53,943 nucleotides of DNA from Acidimicrobiales bacterium (GTDB lineage Bacteria; Actinomycetota; Acidimicrobiia; Acidimicrobiales; SHLQ01). Numbering within the stretch: the first letter of the stretch is position 1; each line of letters starts with the position of its first letter. Below the pieces are notes generated by a model. The model was not told where the DNA came from. It worked only from the letters and a program-made list of their open reading frames with translations, and ran no database searches. The stretch is taken from positions 19,849-73,791 of the forward strand of contig JAHDDK010000004.1 in NCBI GenBank assembly GCA_020629375.1, in the 5' to 3' direction. Below, in pieces: positions 27,814 to 36,188 of this stretch. Position numbers and translations under genes: made by a program.

Positions 27814-30162
27814 TCAGTCGATGAGGTCGTAGGTGGTGTTGCGTTGGCGCAGGGTGCGTCCAAGTGGCCCAACGAGTGCGGCGAAGTCCTCTCGAGTAGC
27901 GGCTGTTCCGTGCGATGCACCAGCAGCCCGACTGATGTTCTCATCGATGAGCGTGCCCCCGAGGTCGTTGACGCCCGCATGGAGCAACTGTCCGACGCCG
28001 GGCAACCCAATCTTGGGCCAGGACGCTTGGATGTTGTCGATCGCTCCGTGGTACACGATCCGAGCAACGGCGTGCATCAGCAATGTCTCGCGGAAAGTCG
28101 GCCCTCGTCGCGCACGCCGACGGAGATAAATCGGCGAAGCCATGTGCACGAACGGAAGGGTGACGAACTCCGTGAAGCCGCCGGTCTCGAGTTGCAGCTC
28201 CCGCGTGCGTAGGAGATGCCGGGCCCAGTGCAGAGTCGATTCGACCGCTCCGAACATGATCGTGACGTTCGACGTGAGTCCGACGCGATGCGCGAGCCGG
28301 TGCGCCTCGAGCCACTCTTCGGTGTTGACCTTGTCGGGACACAGGGTCGCACGAACCTCATCGTCGAGGATCTCGGCCGCTGTGCCGGGGAGGGACTTGA
28401 GACCGACCTCTCGCAACCGCGTCAGATACTGCTCCAGCGGCTCGCCGAGCCGCTTGGCACCCTCGGTGACTTCGAGGGCGGTGAACCCATGGATGTGCAT
28501 GTCGGGCACGGCGCGGTGCACCGCGTCGATCACATCGATGTAGTAGTCGCCGTCGAAGTCGGGATGAATACCGCCCTGCAGGCACACCTCGGTGGCACCA
28601 AGCTCGGCAGCCTCGGCAACGCGTTCAGCGATGTCATCGAGGGTGAGCAGGTACGGCGCGCCGCGCAGATTCAGCGACAGCGGCCCCTTGGAGAAGCCAC
28701 AGAACTGACACTTGAACGTGCAGACGTTGGTGTAGTTGATGTTTCGGTTGGCGACGAACGTGACCACATCGCCCACCGCCTCGGCTCGGAACTGATCGGC
28801 AAGTTCGGCCACAGCCGCAACCTCGGCGCCTCGGGCGCTGAAGAGCGTGACGATCTGATCCTCGTCGAGCACCGCTCCCGAGCGCGCCTCGGCCAAGACC
28901 TCGGCAACCGCACCAACGGCCTGTCCGGGGGCAGGCAGCAGGGTGGGTGCCGGGGCGTCGGCTCCGGAGTACCAGGCCGTCGACCGGTCGCCGATCAACA
29001 CCACCTCTGCCCCGTCTCCGACAGCACCGGCTTCCATCGTCCGCTCTGGGAAGACCGCGCCCGGATCGTCGCGTCCGAGCCCTTCGGCGTCGGCACGGTC
29101 TCCGACCGCGAAGTGCAGGGACTCATCGATCCACCGTTCGCGGTCCTCGATGAAGCTCGGATGGACGGTCAGGCGGGGAGCGAGCACATATCCGTGTGGG
29201 AGTGTGGCGGCGATTTCGTCGATCTGCGGCCAGGGTTTTTCGGGATTGACGTGGTCGATCGTGACCGGAGAGATGCCACCGAGGTCGTCGATTCCGGCGT
29301 CGACCAGGCTGGCCACATCCGTCACAAGATTCGGTGGGGCCTGGATACGAACCGTTGCGGGAAGAATCTCTCGGGCGAGCGCGATGGCCTCGAGATGGTC
29401 CGAGGCCGGACACGGCGGATGTCGGTGCATGCGCGTGTCCGATTTCGGCAAGAAATTCTGCACGATCACTTCTTGCACATGGCCGTGCCGCACATGCGAA
29501 GCTGAGATCGCTTCGAGCGCCGCGATTCGATCGTCTCGGCTCTCGCCGATGCCGACGAGGATGCCCGTCGTGAACGGGATGTTGAGCGCTCCGGCGGCCT
29601 CGAGCGTGGCCAGGCGGCGCTCTGGAGTTTTATCGGGCGAACCGGTGTGACACTCAAGATCCGGATTCAGCGACTCGAGCATCATCCCCTGAGACGGTGC
29701 GACGCGGCGCAAGATAGCGAGCTCATCGGGATCAAGGGCGCCGGCGTTGGCGTGAGGGAGCAGTCCGGTCTCGGTCAGTACGAGTTCGGCGGCGGCGCGC
29801 AGGTAGTCGACCGTCGAGGCATACCCCTGCTCGTCGAGCCAGGCGCGTGCCGCGGGGTATCGCAGTTCGGGCCGTTCACCGAGGGTGAACAACGCCTCGT
29901 GGCATCCCGCACGGGCGCCGCGTCGCGCGATCGCTAACACCTCGGAGAGCGACAGGTACGGCGACTCGACCCTCGCTGGCGGTTCGGCGAACGTGCAGTA
30001 TCCGCAGCGGTCCTGGCACAGCTTGGTCAAGGGAATGAAGACCTTCGGCGACCACGTGATGCGGTGGCCTGACAGCCGGTCTCGGGTCGCTGAGGCCCTG
30101 GCCATGGATTCTCGAACGGCCTCGCTCAGCATCGGCTCGGACCGGGTCTCGAGGGTGGTCAT
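27814..30162 (-). CDS. fbiC: FbiC: fused FO synthase (CofG-CofH), F420 biosynthesis
   Basis: Makes 7,8-didemethyl-8-hydroxy-5-deazariboflavin (FO), the chromophore of F420, from a pyrimidine precursor and tyrosine. The 782 residues hold two radical-SAM domains. The N-terminal CofG half has CQDRCGYC (Cys49, 53, 56), and the CofH half has CTFKCQFC (Cys481, 485, 488). A linker at about 340-430 joins them. Other markers are GILVGIGES, LQGGIHPDFDGDYY and PGTAAEILDD. The ATG overlaps the HxlR stop (ATGA), so it is co-transcribed with that regulator. Fusion of the two halves is typical of Actinomycetota. Confidence 0.97.
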   Translation of the reverse strand: MTTLETRSEPMLSEAVRESMARASATRDRLSGHRITWSPKVFIPLTKLCQDRCGYCTFAEPPARVESPYLSLSEVLAIARRGARAGCHEALFTLGERPELRYPAARAWLDEQGYASTVDYLRAAAELVLTETGLLPHANAGALDPDELAILRRVAPSQGMMLESLNPDLECHTGSPDKTPERRLATLEAAGALNIPFTTGILVGIGESRDDRIAALEAISASHVRHGHVQEVIVQNFLPKSDTRMHRHPPCPASDHLEAIALAREILPATVRIQAPPNLVTDVASLVDAGIDDLGGISPVTIDHVNPEKPWPQIDEIAATLPHGYVLAPRLTVHPSFIEDRERWIDESLHFAVGDRADAEGLGRDDPGAVFPERTMEAGAVGDGAEVVLIGDRSTAWYSGADAPAPTLLPAPGQAVGAVAEVLAEARSGAVLDEDQIVTLFSARGAEVAAVAELADQFRAEAVGDVVTFVANRNINYTNVCTFKCQFCGFSKGPLSLNLRGAPYLLTLDDIAERVAEAAELGATEVCLQGGIHPDFDGDYYIDVIDAVHRAVPDMHIHGFTALEVTEGAKRLGEPLEQYLTRLREVGLKSLPGTAAEILDDEVRATLCPDKVNTEEWLEAHRLAHRVGLTSNVTIMFGAVESTLHWARHLLRTRELQLETGGFTEFVTLPFVHMASPIYLRRRARRGPTFRETLLMHAVARIVYHGAIDNIQASWPKIGLPGVGQLLHAGVNDLGGTLIDENISRAAGASHGTAATREDFAALVGPLGRTLRQRNTTYDLID

Positions 30163-30629
30163 CGGCGGGCCTCTGCTTCGCTGGTGGGTCGGTCGGCATC
30201 ACTTCGGCGAATGCGGCTCGCGGAGACCGGTTCGCCACACCCGCTACATCGGGTGACGTTCTCGACGACGGCCCCGCAGCCGGCGTGAACGAGGGTTGTG
30301 GCCGTCGTCTCCGAGTCGCTCCACCGCACGCCCCACTGCAGGAGCGACACGAGGACAGGTGAGAGTTCTCGGCCAGCGTCAGTGAGCCGATACTCGTGGC
30401 GTGTTGGACGTTGCTGGTACGGCGTTTTCGACACGATGCCGTGATCCACCAGTCGCTGGAGTCGATTGGTCAACAGATTGGTCGAGATGCCCGTGTCCTC
30501 AACGATTTCTGCGAATCGGTGCGAGCCAGCAAAGATCGACCGCAGGACCAGAAGGGACCATCGGTCGCCGATGGCGTCGAGCGCGGCGGTGATTGGGTCG
30601 GTTGTCGTCGATGGTGCAGACATCGCCAC
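30159..30629 (-). CDS. HxlR-family transcriptional regulator with C-terminal Cys motif
   Basis: A winged-helix regulator of 156 residues. The HxlR core is clear: ITAALDAIGDRWSLLVLRSIF, the recognition region GISTNLLTNRLQRLVDHGIV, and the wing PYQQRPTRHEYRLTDAGREL. The C-terminal part adds HAGCGAVVENVTRCSGCGEPV, a zinc-knuckle-like or redox-responsive Cys set. GTG 30629 lies exactly 7 nt after TACAGT, so I prefer it to GTG 30638 or ATG 30623. It overlaps fbiC by 4 bp. A perfect palindrome covers its promoter, so autoregulation and control of fbiC are likely. Confidence 0.92.
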   Translation of the reverse strand: MAMSAPSTTTDPITAALDAIGDRWSLLVLRSIFAGSHRFAEIVEDTGISTNLLTNRLQRLVDHGIVSKTPYQQRPTRHEYRLTDAGRELSPVLVSLLQWGVRWSDSETTATTLVHAGCGAVVENVTRCSGCGEPVSASRIRRSDADRPTSEAEARR

Positions 30630-30636
30630 GGCCTGC

Positions 30637-30673
30637 ACTGTAGCGAGTCACTTGCGAAATGCAAGTGACTCGC
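30637..30673 (-). promoter_or_regulatory. hxlR-fbiC promoter with 13-bp palindromic operator
   Basis: A perfect inverted repeat, GCGAGTCACTTGC (30643-30655) and its reverse complement (30661-30673), surrounds a 5-nt GAAAT centre. On the minus strand, TTGCAT (30664-30659) can serve as -35, then 16 bp, then TACAGT (30642-30637) as -10. The palindrome therefore fills the space between -35 and -10. A dimeric HxlR protein bound here would block RNA polymerase. The binding itself is inferred. Confidence 0.75.
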
Positions 30674-30686
30674 GGACTGGGTCTCG

Positions 30687-31784
30687 TCAGCTGAGTTCGG
30701 CAGCTTTCTGCGTCAGCGACGCGAGAAGCGAGTCGAAGCTCTTCTCGAAGGCAGCGACGCCTTCGTCCTCGAGCACGACGGCCACATCGTCGAAGTCGAC
30801 GCCCACGGCGGCGATGTCGGCAAGTAGCGAACGAGCCTCGTCGAGGTCTGCATCGACCGTCCTGGACACGGTGCCGTGGTCGAGAAAGTGTCCGAGTGTC
30901 GAGTCCGGGATCGTGTTCACCGAATCTGACCCGATCAGCTGGTCGACGTACAGGGTGTCGGGGTAATCCGGGTTCTTCGTGCTCGTGCTCGCCCACAGTG
31001 GGCGCTGAACCCGAGCGCCCCGCTCGACGAGAGCCTCCCACCGTGGCCCGCTGAAGGCCTCCGTGAAAGCTGCATAGGCGAGCTTGCCATTGGCGACCGC
31101 AGCCCTGCCTCGCAGCGCCAGTGCCGCGTCGGTCCCGATGGCTTCCAGTCGCTTGTCGACCTCGACATCAACCCGACTGATGAAGAACGACGCGACGCTC
31201 GAGATCGCTGACAGATCGCCTTCGGCGCGCTCGAGCCCGGCGATGTAGGCCTCCATGACCTCGCGGTACCGCTCGACCGAGAACAGCAGCGTGACGTTGA
31301 TGCTGCGTTTCTCGGCGATCATCTGCTCAATCGCTGGCACACCCTCGGCGGTGGCTGGCACCTTGACGTAGAGATTCGGCTCGTCGATCGAGTCCCAAAG
31401 ATGCCGTGCTGACGCCTCGGTACCGGCTTGGTCTCGAGCGAGTCCCGGATCGACTTCGACGGAGACATATCCGTCGAGTCCGCCCGACTCGTCATACAAC
31501 GGCCGGCACAGGGCGAGCGCGTCTTCGATGTCGGTCGTGACGAGACCCCAATAGGCCTGTTCGACGGTGGCGCCATCGGCGAGAAGCGCAGCGAACTGCT
31601 CCGTGTATTCGTCGGAACCTTCGATCGCCTTCTGGAAGATGCTCGGATTGGACGTGATCCCTCGAACACCTCGGTCTAGCCACTGCTGGAGCTCACCATC
31701 GTGAAGCCATCCGCGGCGCAGATTGTCGAGCCACGGGCTCTGTTGGTGTTCGTCGAACAGGCGATGCAGGGTCGTACGGTCCAT
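30687..31784 (-). CDS. tal: Transaldolase
   Basis: Non-oxidative pentose phosphate pathway; transfers dihydroxyacetone between sugar phosphates. The 365-residue product fits the actinobacterial class. GVRGITSNPSIFQKAI is the N-terminal signature, and Lys141 in LYVKVPATAEG forms the Schiff base. ISSVASFFISRVDVEVD and WASTSTKNPDYPDTLYVDQLIG complete the barrel. ATG 31784 is preceded by TAACGT and 7 nt. It lies 51 bp after tkt on the same strand, a common pairing. Confidence 0.97.
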   Translation of the reverse strand: MDRTTLHRLFDEHQQSPWLDNLRRGWLHDGELQQWLDRGVRGITSNPSIFQKAIEGSDEYTEQFAALLADGATVEQAYWGLVTTDIEDALALCRPLYDESGGLDGYVSVEVDPGLARDQAGTEASARHLWDSIDEPNLYVKVPATAEGVPAIEQMIAEKRSINVTLLFSVERYREVMEAYIAGLERAEGDLSAISSVASFFISRVDVEVDKRLEAIGTDAALALRGRAAVANGKLAYAAFTEAFSGPRWEALVERGARVQRPLWASTSTKNPDYPDTLYVDQLIGSDSVNTIPDSTLGHFLDHGTVSRTVDADLDEARSLLADIAAVGVDFDDVAVVLEDEGVAAFEKSFDSLLASLTQKAAELS

Positions 31785-31791
31785 GCCGCCG

Positions 31792-31797
31792 ACGTTA
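31792..31797 (-). promoter_or_regulatory. -10 element TAACGT for tal
   Basis: TAACGT on the minus strand, then CGGCGGC and ATG 31784. This is a leaderless layout inside the tkt-tal gap, giving tal a possible promoter of its own. Confidence 0.45.
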
Positions 31798-31835
31798 CCG
31801 GCTCGACCCTGACCAGGTGGGCAGGGTGCCGGTGA

Positions 31836-33782
31836 TCAGCTGATCGCGGCCCGGACCGCGTCGACGACCGCGCCTGCAGTCATCCCGAAGCGTTCCATGA
31901 CCTCGTCGCCAGGCGCCGACGCACCGAAGCGGTCGATGCCGAGACAGATGTCTGCATGGCGTTCCCAGCCGAACGTCGTGCCCGCCTCGATCGAGATCGT
32001 CGGGTGCGTGCGCGGAATCACCGAGGCGCGGTATTCGGCGCCTTGTTCGGCGAAGACCTCCCAGCAGGGGAGCGACACCACACGAATCGCGACGCCTGAC
32101 GCGGCGAGCGTCGCTGCGGCATCGACGCCATGTTGCACCTCAGAGCCCGTGGCGACCACCGTTGCGACGGCATCTTCAGGGTCGTGCAGGACGTACCCGC
32201 CACGAGCGACACCAGCGGCATCGACACCATCGAGCACCGGCACGTTTTGGCGGCTGCACACCATCGCTGCAGGCGACCGACGGCCGAGCGCCGCTCCCCA
32301 TGCCGCGGCCACCTCGTTGGCGTCGGCTGGTCGCCACACATCAAGACCGGGCATGGCGCGCAGCGACGCCACGTGTTCGACCGGCTGATGGGTCGGGCCA
32401 TCCTCGCCGACGCCGACCGAATCGTGGGTCCACGAGAACACCATCTGGAGGTGGCCCAGGGCGGCGAGTCGAACGGCAGCCCGCATGTAGTCACTGAACA
32501 CAAGGAATGTTCCGCCGACCGGCACGAGGTGTCCGTGTGCGGCCATGCCGACCATCGCTGACCCCATGCCGTGTTCACGGATGCCGAAGTGGATCTGCTT
32601 GCCGGCCGGCTCGTCACGGAAGACACCGTGGCCGCTGATCACGGTGCCGGTGTTTCCGGTCAGGTCAGCGCCCCCACCGAGCACGCCGGGGTGGACGTCG
32701 GCAAGTGCTTGGAGCACCGCTCCGGACGCCTTGCGGGTGGCAACCGATTCGCCGACGTTCCAGGTTGGCAGAGCATCCGCCCAGCCGTCGGGGGCCTCGC
32801 CGCGGACCAGCGCCGCCAGCGCAATGCCGTCGCCGTCGAAGTCGTCGACTCGCGCTTGCCAAGCGGATTGGCGCTCGGCGCCCCGAGCCCCGAGCGTGCG
32901 GCAGTATTCGGCCACGTCGCTTGCGACATGAAAGGTCTCGTCGGCGGGAAGGCCCATTGCGGTCTTCGTGGCGGCGATCTCATCGTCTTTGATGGCATAG
33001 CCGTGGGCATGATGCGTTCCGGCGTGTTCGGTTGCCGGAACGCCGATTGTTGTCTTGAGCACGATCAGCGACGGCTTGTCGGTGACGGCCATCCCTTCGC
33101 GGATCGCCGACTCAAGGGCATCGAGGTCTTCGCCGATGTCGCCAGCCTCGACGACATGCCATCCATAGGCACGGAATCGCGCTGCCGAGTCATCGCTGAA
33201 GGACAGGTCGGTCGGTCCGTCGATCGAGATGGCGTTGTCGTCGTAGACGAACACGATCTTGCCGAGCCCGAGATGCCCGGCAAGGGAGGCCGCCTCGTGG
33301 CTGACACCTTCTTGGAGGTCGCCGTCGCTGCACAGACCAAAGATCCAGTGGTCGCACACGTCGGCTCCGAGGCGGGCCCGTATGTGCGCTTCGGCGATCG
33401 CCATGCCGGTCGCGTTCGCGAAGCCTTGTCCGAGCGGCCCAGTGGTGACTTCGACCCCAGCGGTGTGTCCGACCTCCGGGTGGCCCGGCGTCGCTGATTC
33501 CCACTGGCGAAACTCGCGCAGGTCATCGAGTGTCAGGCCGAATCCGTAGAGGTGAAGCAGGCTGTACTGCAGGATCGAGGCGTGCCCGGGGGAGAGGATG
33601 AAGCGGTCGCGGTCGAACCAATCGGGGCTCGCCGCGTTGAAGTTCATGATCCTGCTGAAGAGAACGTGGGCTACCGGTGCCAGCGACATCGCCGTGCCTT
33701 GGTGGCCTGAGCGGGCGGCATGGGGGGCGTCCATCGACAAGCCACGGATGGTGTTGATGGTGCGTTGATCGAGTTCGTTCAC
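31836..33782 (-). CDS. tkt: Transketolase
   Basis: Thiamine-diphosphate enzyme that moves two-carbon units in the pentose phosphate pathway. The 648-residue product has GHQGTAMSLAPVAHVLF, SPGHASILQYSLLHL, the TPP/Mg motif CSDGDLQEGVSHEAA with DDNAISIDGPT, the central HFGIREHGMGSAMVGMA, and SWTHDSVGVGEDGPTHQPVEH. GTG 33782 has AGGAG 6 nt upstream and gives the family N-terminus (NELDQRTINTIRGLSMDA). The upstream extension overlaps the FIST gene and is rejected. It begins 31 bp after the FIST stop. Confidence 0.97.
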   Translation of the reverse strand: MNELDQRTINTIRGLSMDAPHAARSGHQGTAMSLAPVAHVLFSRIMNFNAASPDWFDRDRFILSPGHASILQYSLLHLYGFGLTLDDLREFRQWESATPGHPEVGHTAGVEVTTGPLGQGFANATGMAIAEAHIRARLGADVCDHWIFGLCSDGDLQEGVSHEAASLAGHLGLGKIVFVYDDNAISIDGPTDLSFSDDSAARFRAYGWHVVEAGDIGEDLDALESAIREGMAVTDKPSLIVLKTTIGVPATEHAGTHHAHGYAIKDDEIAATKTAMGLPADETFHVASDVAEYCRTLGARGAERQSAWQARVDDFDGDGIALAALVRGEAPDGWADALPTWNVGESVATRKASGAVLQALADVHPGVLGGGADLTGNTGTVISGHGVFRDEPAGKQIHFGIREHGMGSAMVGMAAHGHLVPVGGTFLVFSDYMRAAVRLAALGHLQMVFSWTHDSVGVGEDGPTHQPVEHVASLRAMPGLDVWRPADANEVAAAWGAALGRRSPAAMVCSRQNVPVLDGVDAAGVARGGYVLHDPEDAVATVVATGSEVQHGVDAAATLAASGVAIRVVSLPCWEVFAEQGAEYRASVIPRTHPTISIEAGTTFGWERHADICLGIDRFGASAPGDEVMERFGMTAGAVVDAVRAAIS

Positions 33783-33813
33783 GAGCTGCTCCTGAAGCGG
33801 TCTGGGTCGAACG

Positions 33814-34917
33814 CTAGCCGGAGAAGACAAGGCTGCTCGCCGTGAAGCCATGAACGTGGTTCTGACCTCCGACAGGGCCGATCTCGCCAGCGCAGAACAT
33901 CCCGGAGAGCGCGTTCACGCCGGTCAGTTCGGCGATCGTCTCGGCGTCATGGCCCGGCGCCCCAAAGAGCCGCTCTCCCCGTCCGTTACACGTGAATACG
34001 AGCGCTGCGGCACCGTGAACCTCGGCCAGCGTCTGGTGGAGATCCGCTGTCGCCGTCTCCGCATCACGAACGTGGAACTGGATGGTCGAGCCAATTTCGA
34101 CATGAGCACCGACGGCGATCGCTCCAGTGTCGGGGTCGGCACCGAGGAGTCCGCGGATCAAGAAGTCGCCCGTGGCGAACTCTTCCGAGTTCGATTCGTC
34201 GATGACGATTCCGACGTGGAGAGCCTCGGCCATGCGCTCTCGATCACGAGGGCTGACCTGCTCTGCGAGTCGCCGGAGGAGTGGCAGTGGAGGCTCAGAT
34301 GCCAACTCGGTGATGACATTGCCGACGGCGCCGGTGATGGTGAGGGGTTGCGCCACCGGTCGACAACCCTGCGAGACGGCCGACTCGACAGTCGCTCCGT
34401 GCAACGCAACACCGACAGCGCCATCGGCGTGGAGGCGACGACCGGCGATCAGTCGGTTGCCTCCGGGAGCGGTCGCGGCCGAGGCGAGGCCGCCGTGCAT
34501 GGCGCACCGCACGCCTGCGGCGTGGGCCGAGTCGATGATCTCGGTCACGGGCGAGCTGAACGGGTCGGCGAGCAGGACCAGTTCGGTGTCGTCGTCGTGG
34601 CGTTCCCATCCTCCGTCGGGGTCTCGGGCGCCGGGGTCGAATCGGACGAGTTCGGCGTCGAATCCTCGGAACGCCATGACCGACAGCGCCGATCCATCTT
34701 CGATCTCTCGAGGACCGCCGAGAACTCCGCACGCAGTGGTGCCGATCACGGTTTCGGTGTCGAGCAGTGTGGCGAGGGCAGGCACCACGTCTTCGAGCGG
34801 GCCGGTGAGGTCTCCGGTCGCGAACACGACAGCAAGATCGACCCCGGGCCCAAGTCGCTCGAGGATGTCACCGGCGACCTCGCCGACGGCGTGGGACGCA
34901 AGCGGGTGCTCGCTCAT
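33814..34917 (-). CDS. FIST-domain protein
   Basis: A 367-residue protein with FIST N and FIST C (small-ligand sensor) domains and no attached kinase or methyl-accepting module. Recognisable blocks are VIGTTACGVLGGPREIEDG in the N half, AMHGGLASAATAPGG and RLHADGAVGVAL in the middle, and LVFTCNGRGERLFGAPGHD with GMFCAGEIGPVGGQNHVHGFTASS at the end. FIST domains are thought to bind amino acids or similar ligands. The start is ATG 34917. It probably shares a transcript with the unknown gene (22 bp away) and the desaturase upstream. Confidence 0.88.
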   Translation of the reverse strand: MSEHPLASHAVGEVAGDILERLGPGVDLAVVFATGDLTGPLEDVVPALATLLDTETVIGTTACGVLGGPREIEDGSALSVMAFRGFDAELVRFDPGARDPDGGWERHDDDTELVLLADPFSSPVTEIIDSAHAAGVRCAMHGGLASAATAPGGNRLIAGRRLHADGAVGVALHGATVESAVSQGCRPVAQPLTITGAVGNVITELASEPPLPLLRRLAEQVSPRDRERMAEALHVGIVIDESNSEEFATGDFLIRGLLGADPDTGAIAVGAHVEIGSTIQFHVRDAETATADLHQTLAEVHGAAALVFTCNGRGERLFGAPGHDAETIAELTGVNALSGMFCAGEIGPVGGQNHVHGFTASSLVFSG

Positions 34918-34939
34918 CGCCGAAGCAGCTTCGAACACG

Positions 34940-35374
34940 TCAGGCGTCGCTCGGTGCAGCGTCGAGCACGGTGAACGGCACGATGATCGCTGGTCCGTCG
35001 TCGAGACGGACGTGTGTCTCGACGCTGAACGGGGTCGATGGCACATCGATCTCGGCGCGGACCAAGCGATACCCGAACTTGCCGGGCTCGACCTGAAGCG
35101 GTTGGACACTTCGGGCGACCTGCTCGCCGTCGACGAAAAAGACCGCTTCGAGAACCGCGGAGCCGGAATGTTCGGAGCCGGCGCGCACGAGGGCGACGAG
35201 ATGTGGCGCCCACTGGTGGGGCCCGTCTACGGGAGCCGGAGCGGAGAACTGCACTCCGGTGAGGTCGATGTGGGTGGCCCCGCCGTCGATTTGCCGAAAA
35301 TCGATCTGGTCGATGAACAGTGCCGCCAGAACTTGCATGGTCGTCGCCGATGCTCCGTCGATGTTCTCGGTCAT
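34940..35374 (-). CDS. Hypothetical protein, probably beta-rich
   Basis: A 144-residue protein with alternating short hydrophobic stretches (AALFIDQIDFRQ, HLVALVRAG, AVLEAVFFVDGEQVARS, AIIVPFTVL) that read as a beta-sandwich. I do not recognise a named family. ATG 35374 has AGGAG 7 nt upstream and overlaps the desaturase stop as ATGA. It is a likely co-transcribed partner of the desaturase and FIST genes. Function is unknown. Confidence 0.7.
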   Translation of the reverse strand: MTENIDGASATTMQVLAALFIDQIDFRQIDGGATHIDLTGVQFSAPAPVDGPHQWAPHLVALVRAGSEHSGSAVLEAVFFVDGEQVARSVQPLQVEPGKFGYRLVRAEIDVPSTPFSVETHVRLDDGPAIIVPFTVLDAAPSDA

Positions 35375-36138
35375 GAAGAGGCTCCTACAGGCGGATTGAC
35401 GAAGACGGGTTGATCGTGACGAACGGTCGCATGACCGAATCGGCGAGCCACGCCGATGACCCACCAACCGAAGTCGACCTGGCTGCGATCGAGTGCGAAT
35501 CGTGCGGACGTGGGCGCTGCGTGATGGTTGTTGTGAAATCCTTCGCCACAGGTCAGAAAGGCCAACCAGCGGACGTTGGTCGCAGAGTTTTCGTACGGTC
35601 GAGTCCCGAACGTGTGCGCGACCGCGTTCACGGCCGCCGACAGGCTGAGGTACAGCACGACGTGCGTTCCGAAAGCAATGAACCCTCCCCACCATCCGAG
35701 TACGGCGACCAGACATAGCGCCGCCAGAGAGAGCCCGACAAGCGCATGATCGAGCAGGAGCCGGTCGAGCCTCGTTGGCGGTAGGTCGCGTGCGTAGCGG
35801 GTCACCTGTTCGTCGTCGCGGGCAACGCGGCGGTACAAGTGCACGTTGGTCATCTGTACGCGGACCCAGCCGAGTTGTGCGGGACTATGCGGATCAGCCT
35901 CTTCGTCGGTGAACGCGTGGTGTTTTCGGTGGACCGCCGCCCATTGGCGCGGGCGAATGCCGGTCAGCAGCCAGATCGTGACCCGGAAGATGACAGCGAG
36001 CGGGGTCGACACGGTCACGGCTCGATGCGCAAGCGCCCGATGCAGATAGACGGTCGTGGCGACATTGGCGATCTGGGTGAGGACAAAGCCCGTCATGAGG
36101 GCGGTAAGAAGAGTCGTCATCACGAGCGTGACCTCCAT
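35371..36138 (-). CDS. Membrane fatty acid desaturase (acyl-CoA delta-9 type)
   Basis: Introduces a double bond into fatty acyl chains using a di-iron centre. All three histidine boxes are present: HRALAH (33-38), HRKHH (about 69-73) and HNNHH (about 200-204). Several transmembrane helices surround them. It is short at 255 residues, within the range of bacterial acyl-CoA desaturases. The start is ambiguous: ATG 36138, or GTG 36123, which has GGAGG about 8 nt upstream. A TAGGTT lies upstream as a possible -10. It diverges from dacB with a 50-bp gap. Confidence 0.92.
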   Translation of the reverse strand: MEVTLVMTTLLTALMTGFVLTQIANVATTVYLHRALAHRAVTVSTPLAVIFRVTIWLLTGIRPRQWAAVHRKHHAFTDEEADPHSPAQLGWVRVQMTNVHLYRRVARDDEQVTRYARDLPPTRLDRLLLDHALVGLSLAALCLVAVLGWWGGFIAFGTHVVLYLSLSAAVNAVAHTFGTRPYENSATNVRWLAFLTCGEGFHNNHHAAPTSARFALDRSQVDFGWWVIGVARRFGHATVRHDQPVFVNPPVGASS

Positions 36139-36175
36139 CCGGCGAGCGGAATGCGAACCTACCGCATCGGCTGGC

Positions 36176-36181
36176 TACAGT
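36176..36181 (+). promoter_or_regulatory. -10 element TACAGT for dacB
   Basis: TACAGT, 7 nt (TCCCGCC), then ATG 36189, without a ribosome site; leaderless layout. Confidence 0.55.
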
Positions 36182-36188
36182 TCCCGCC

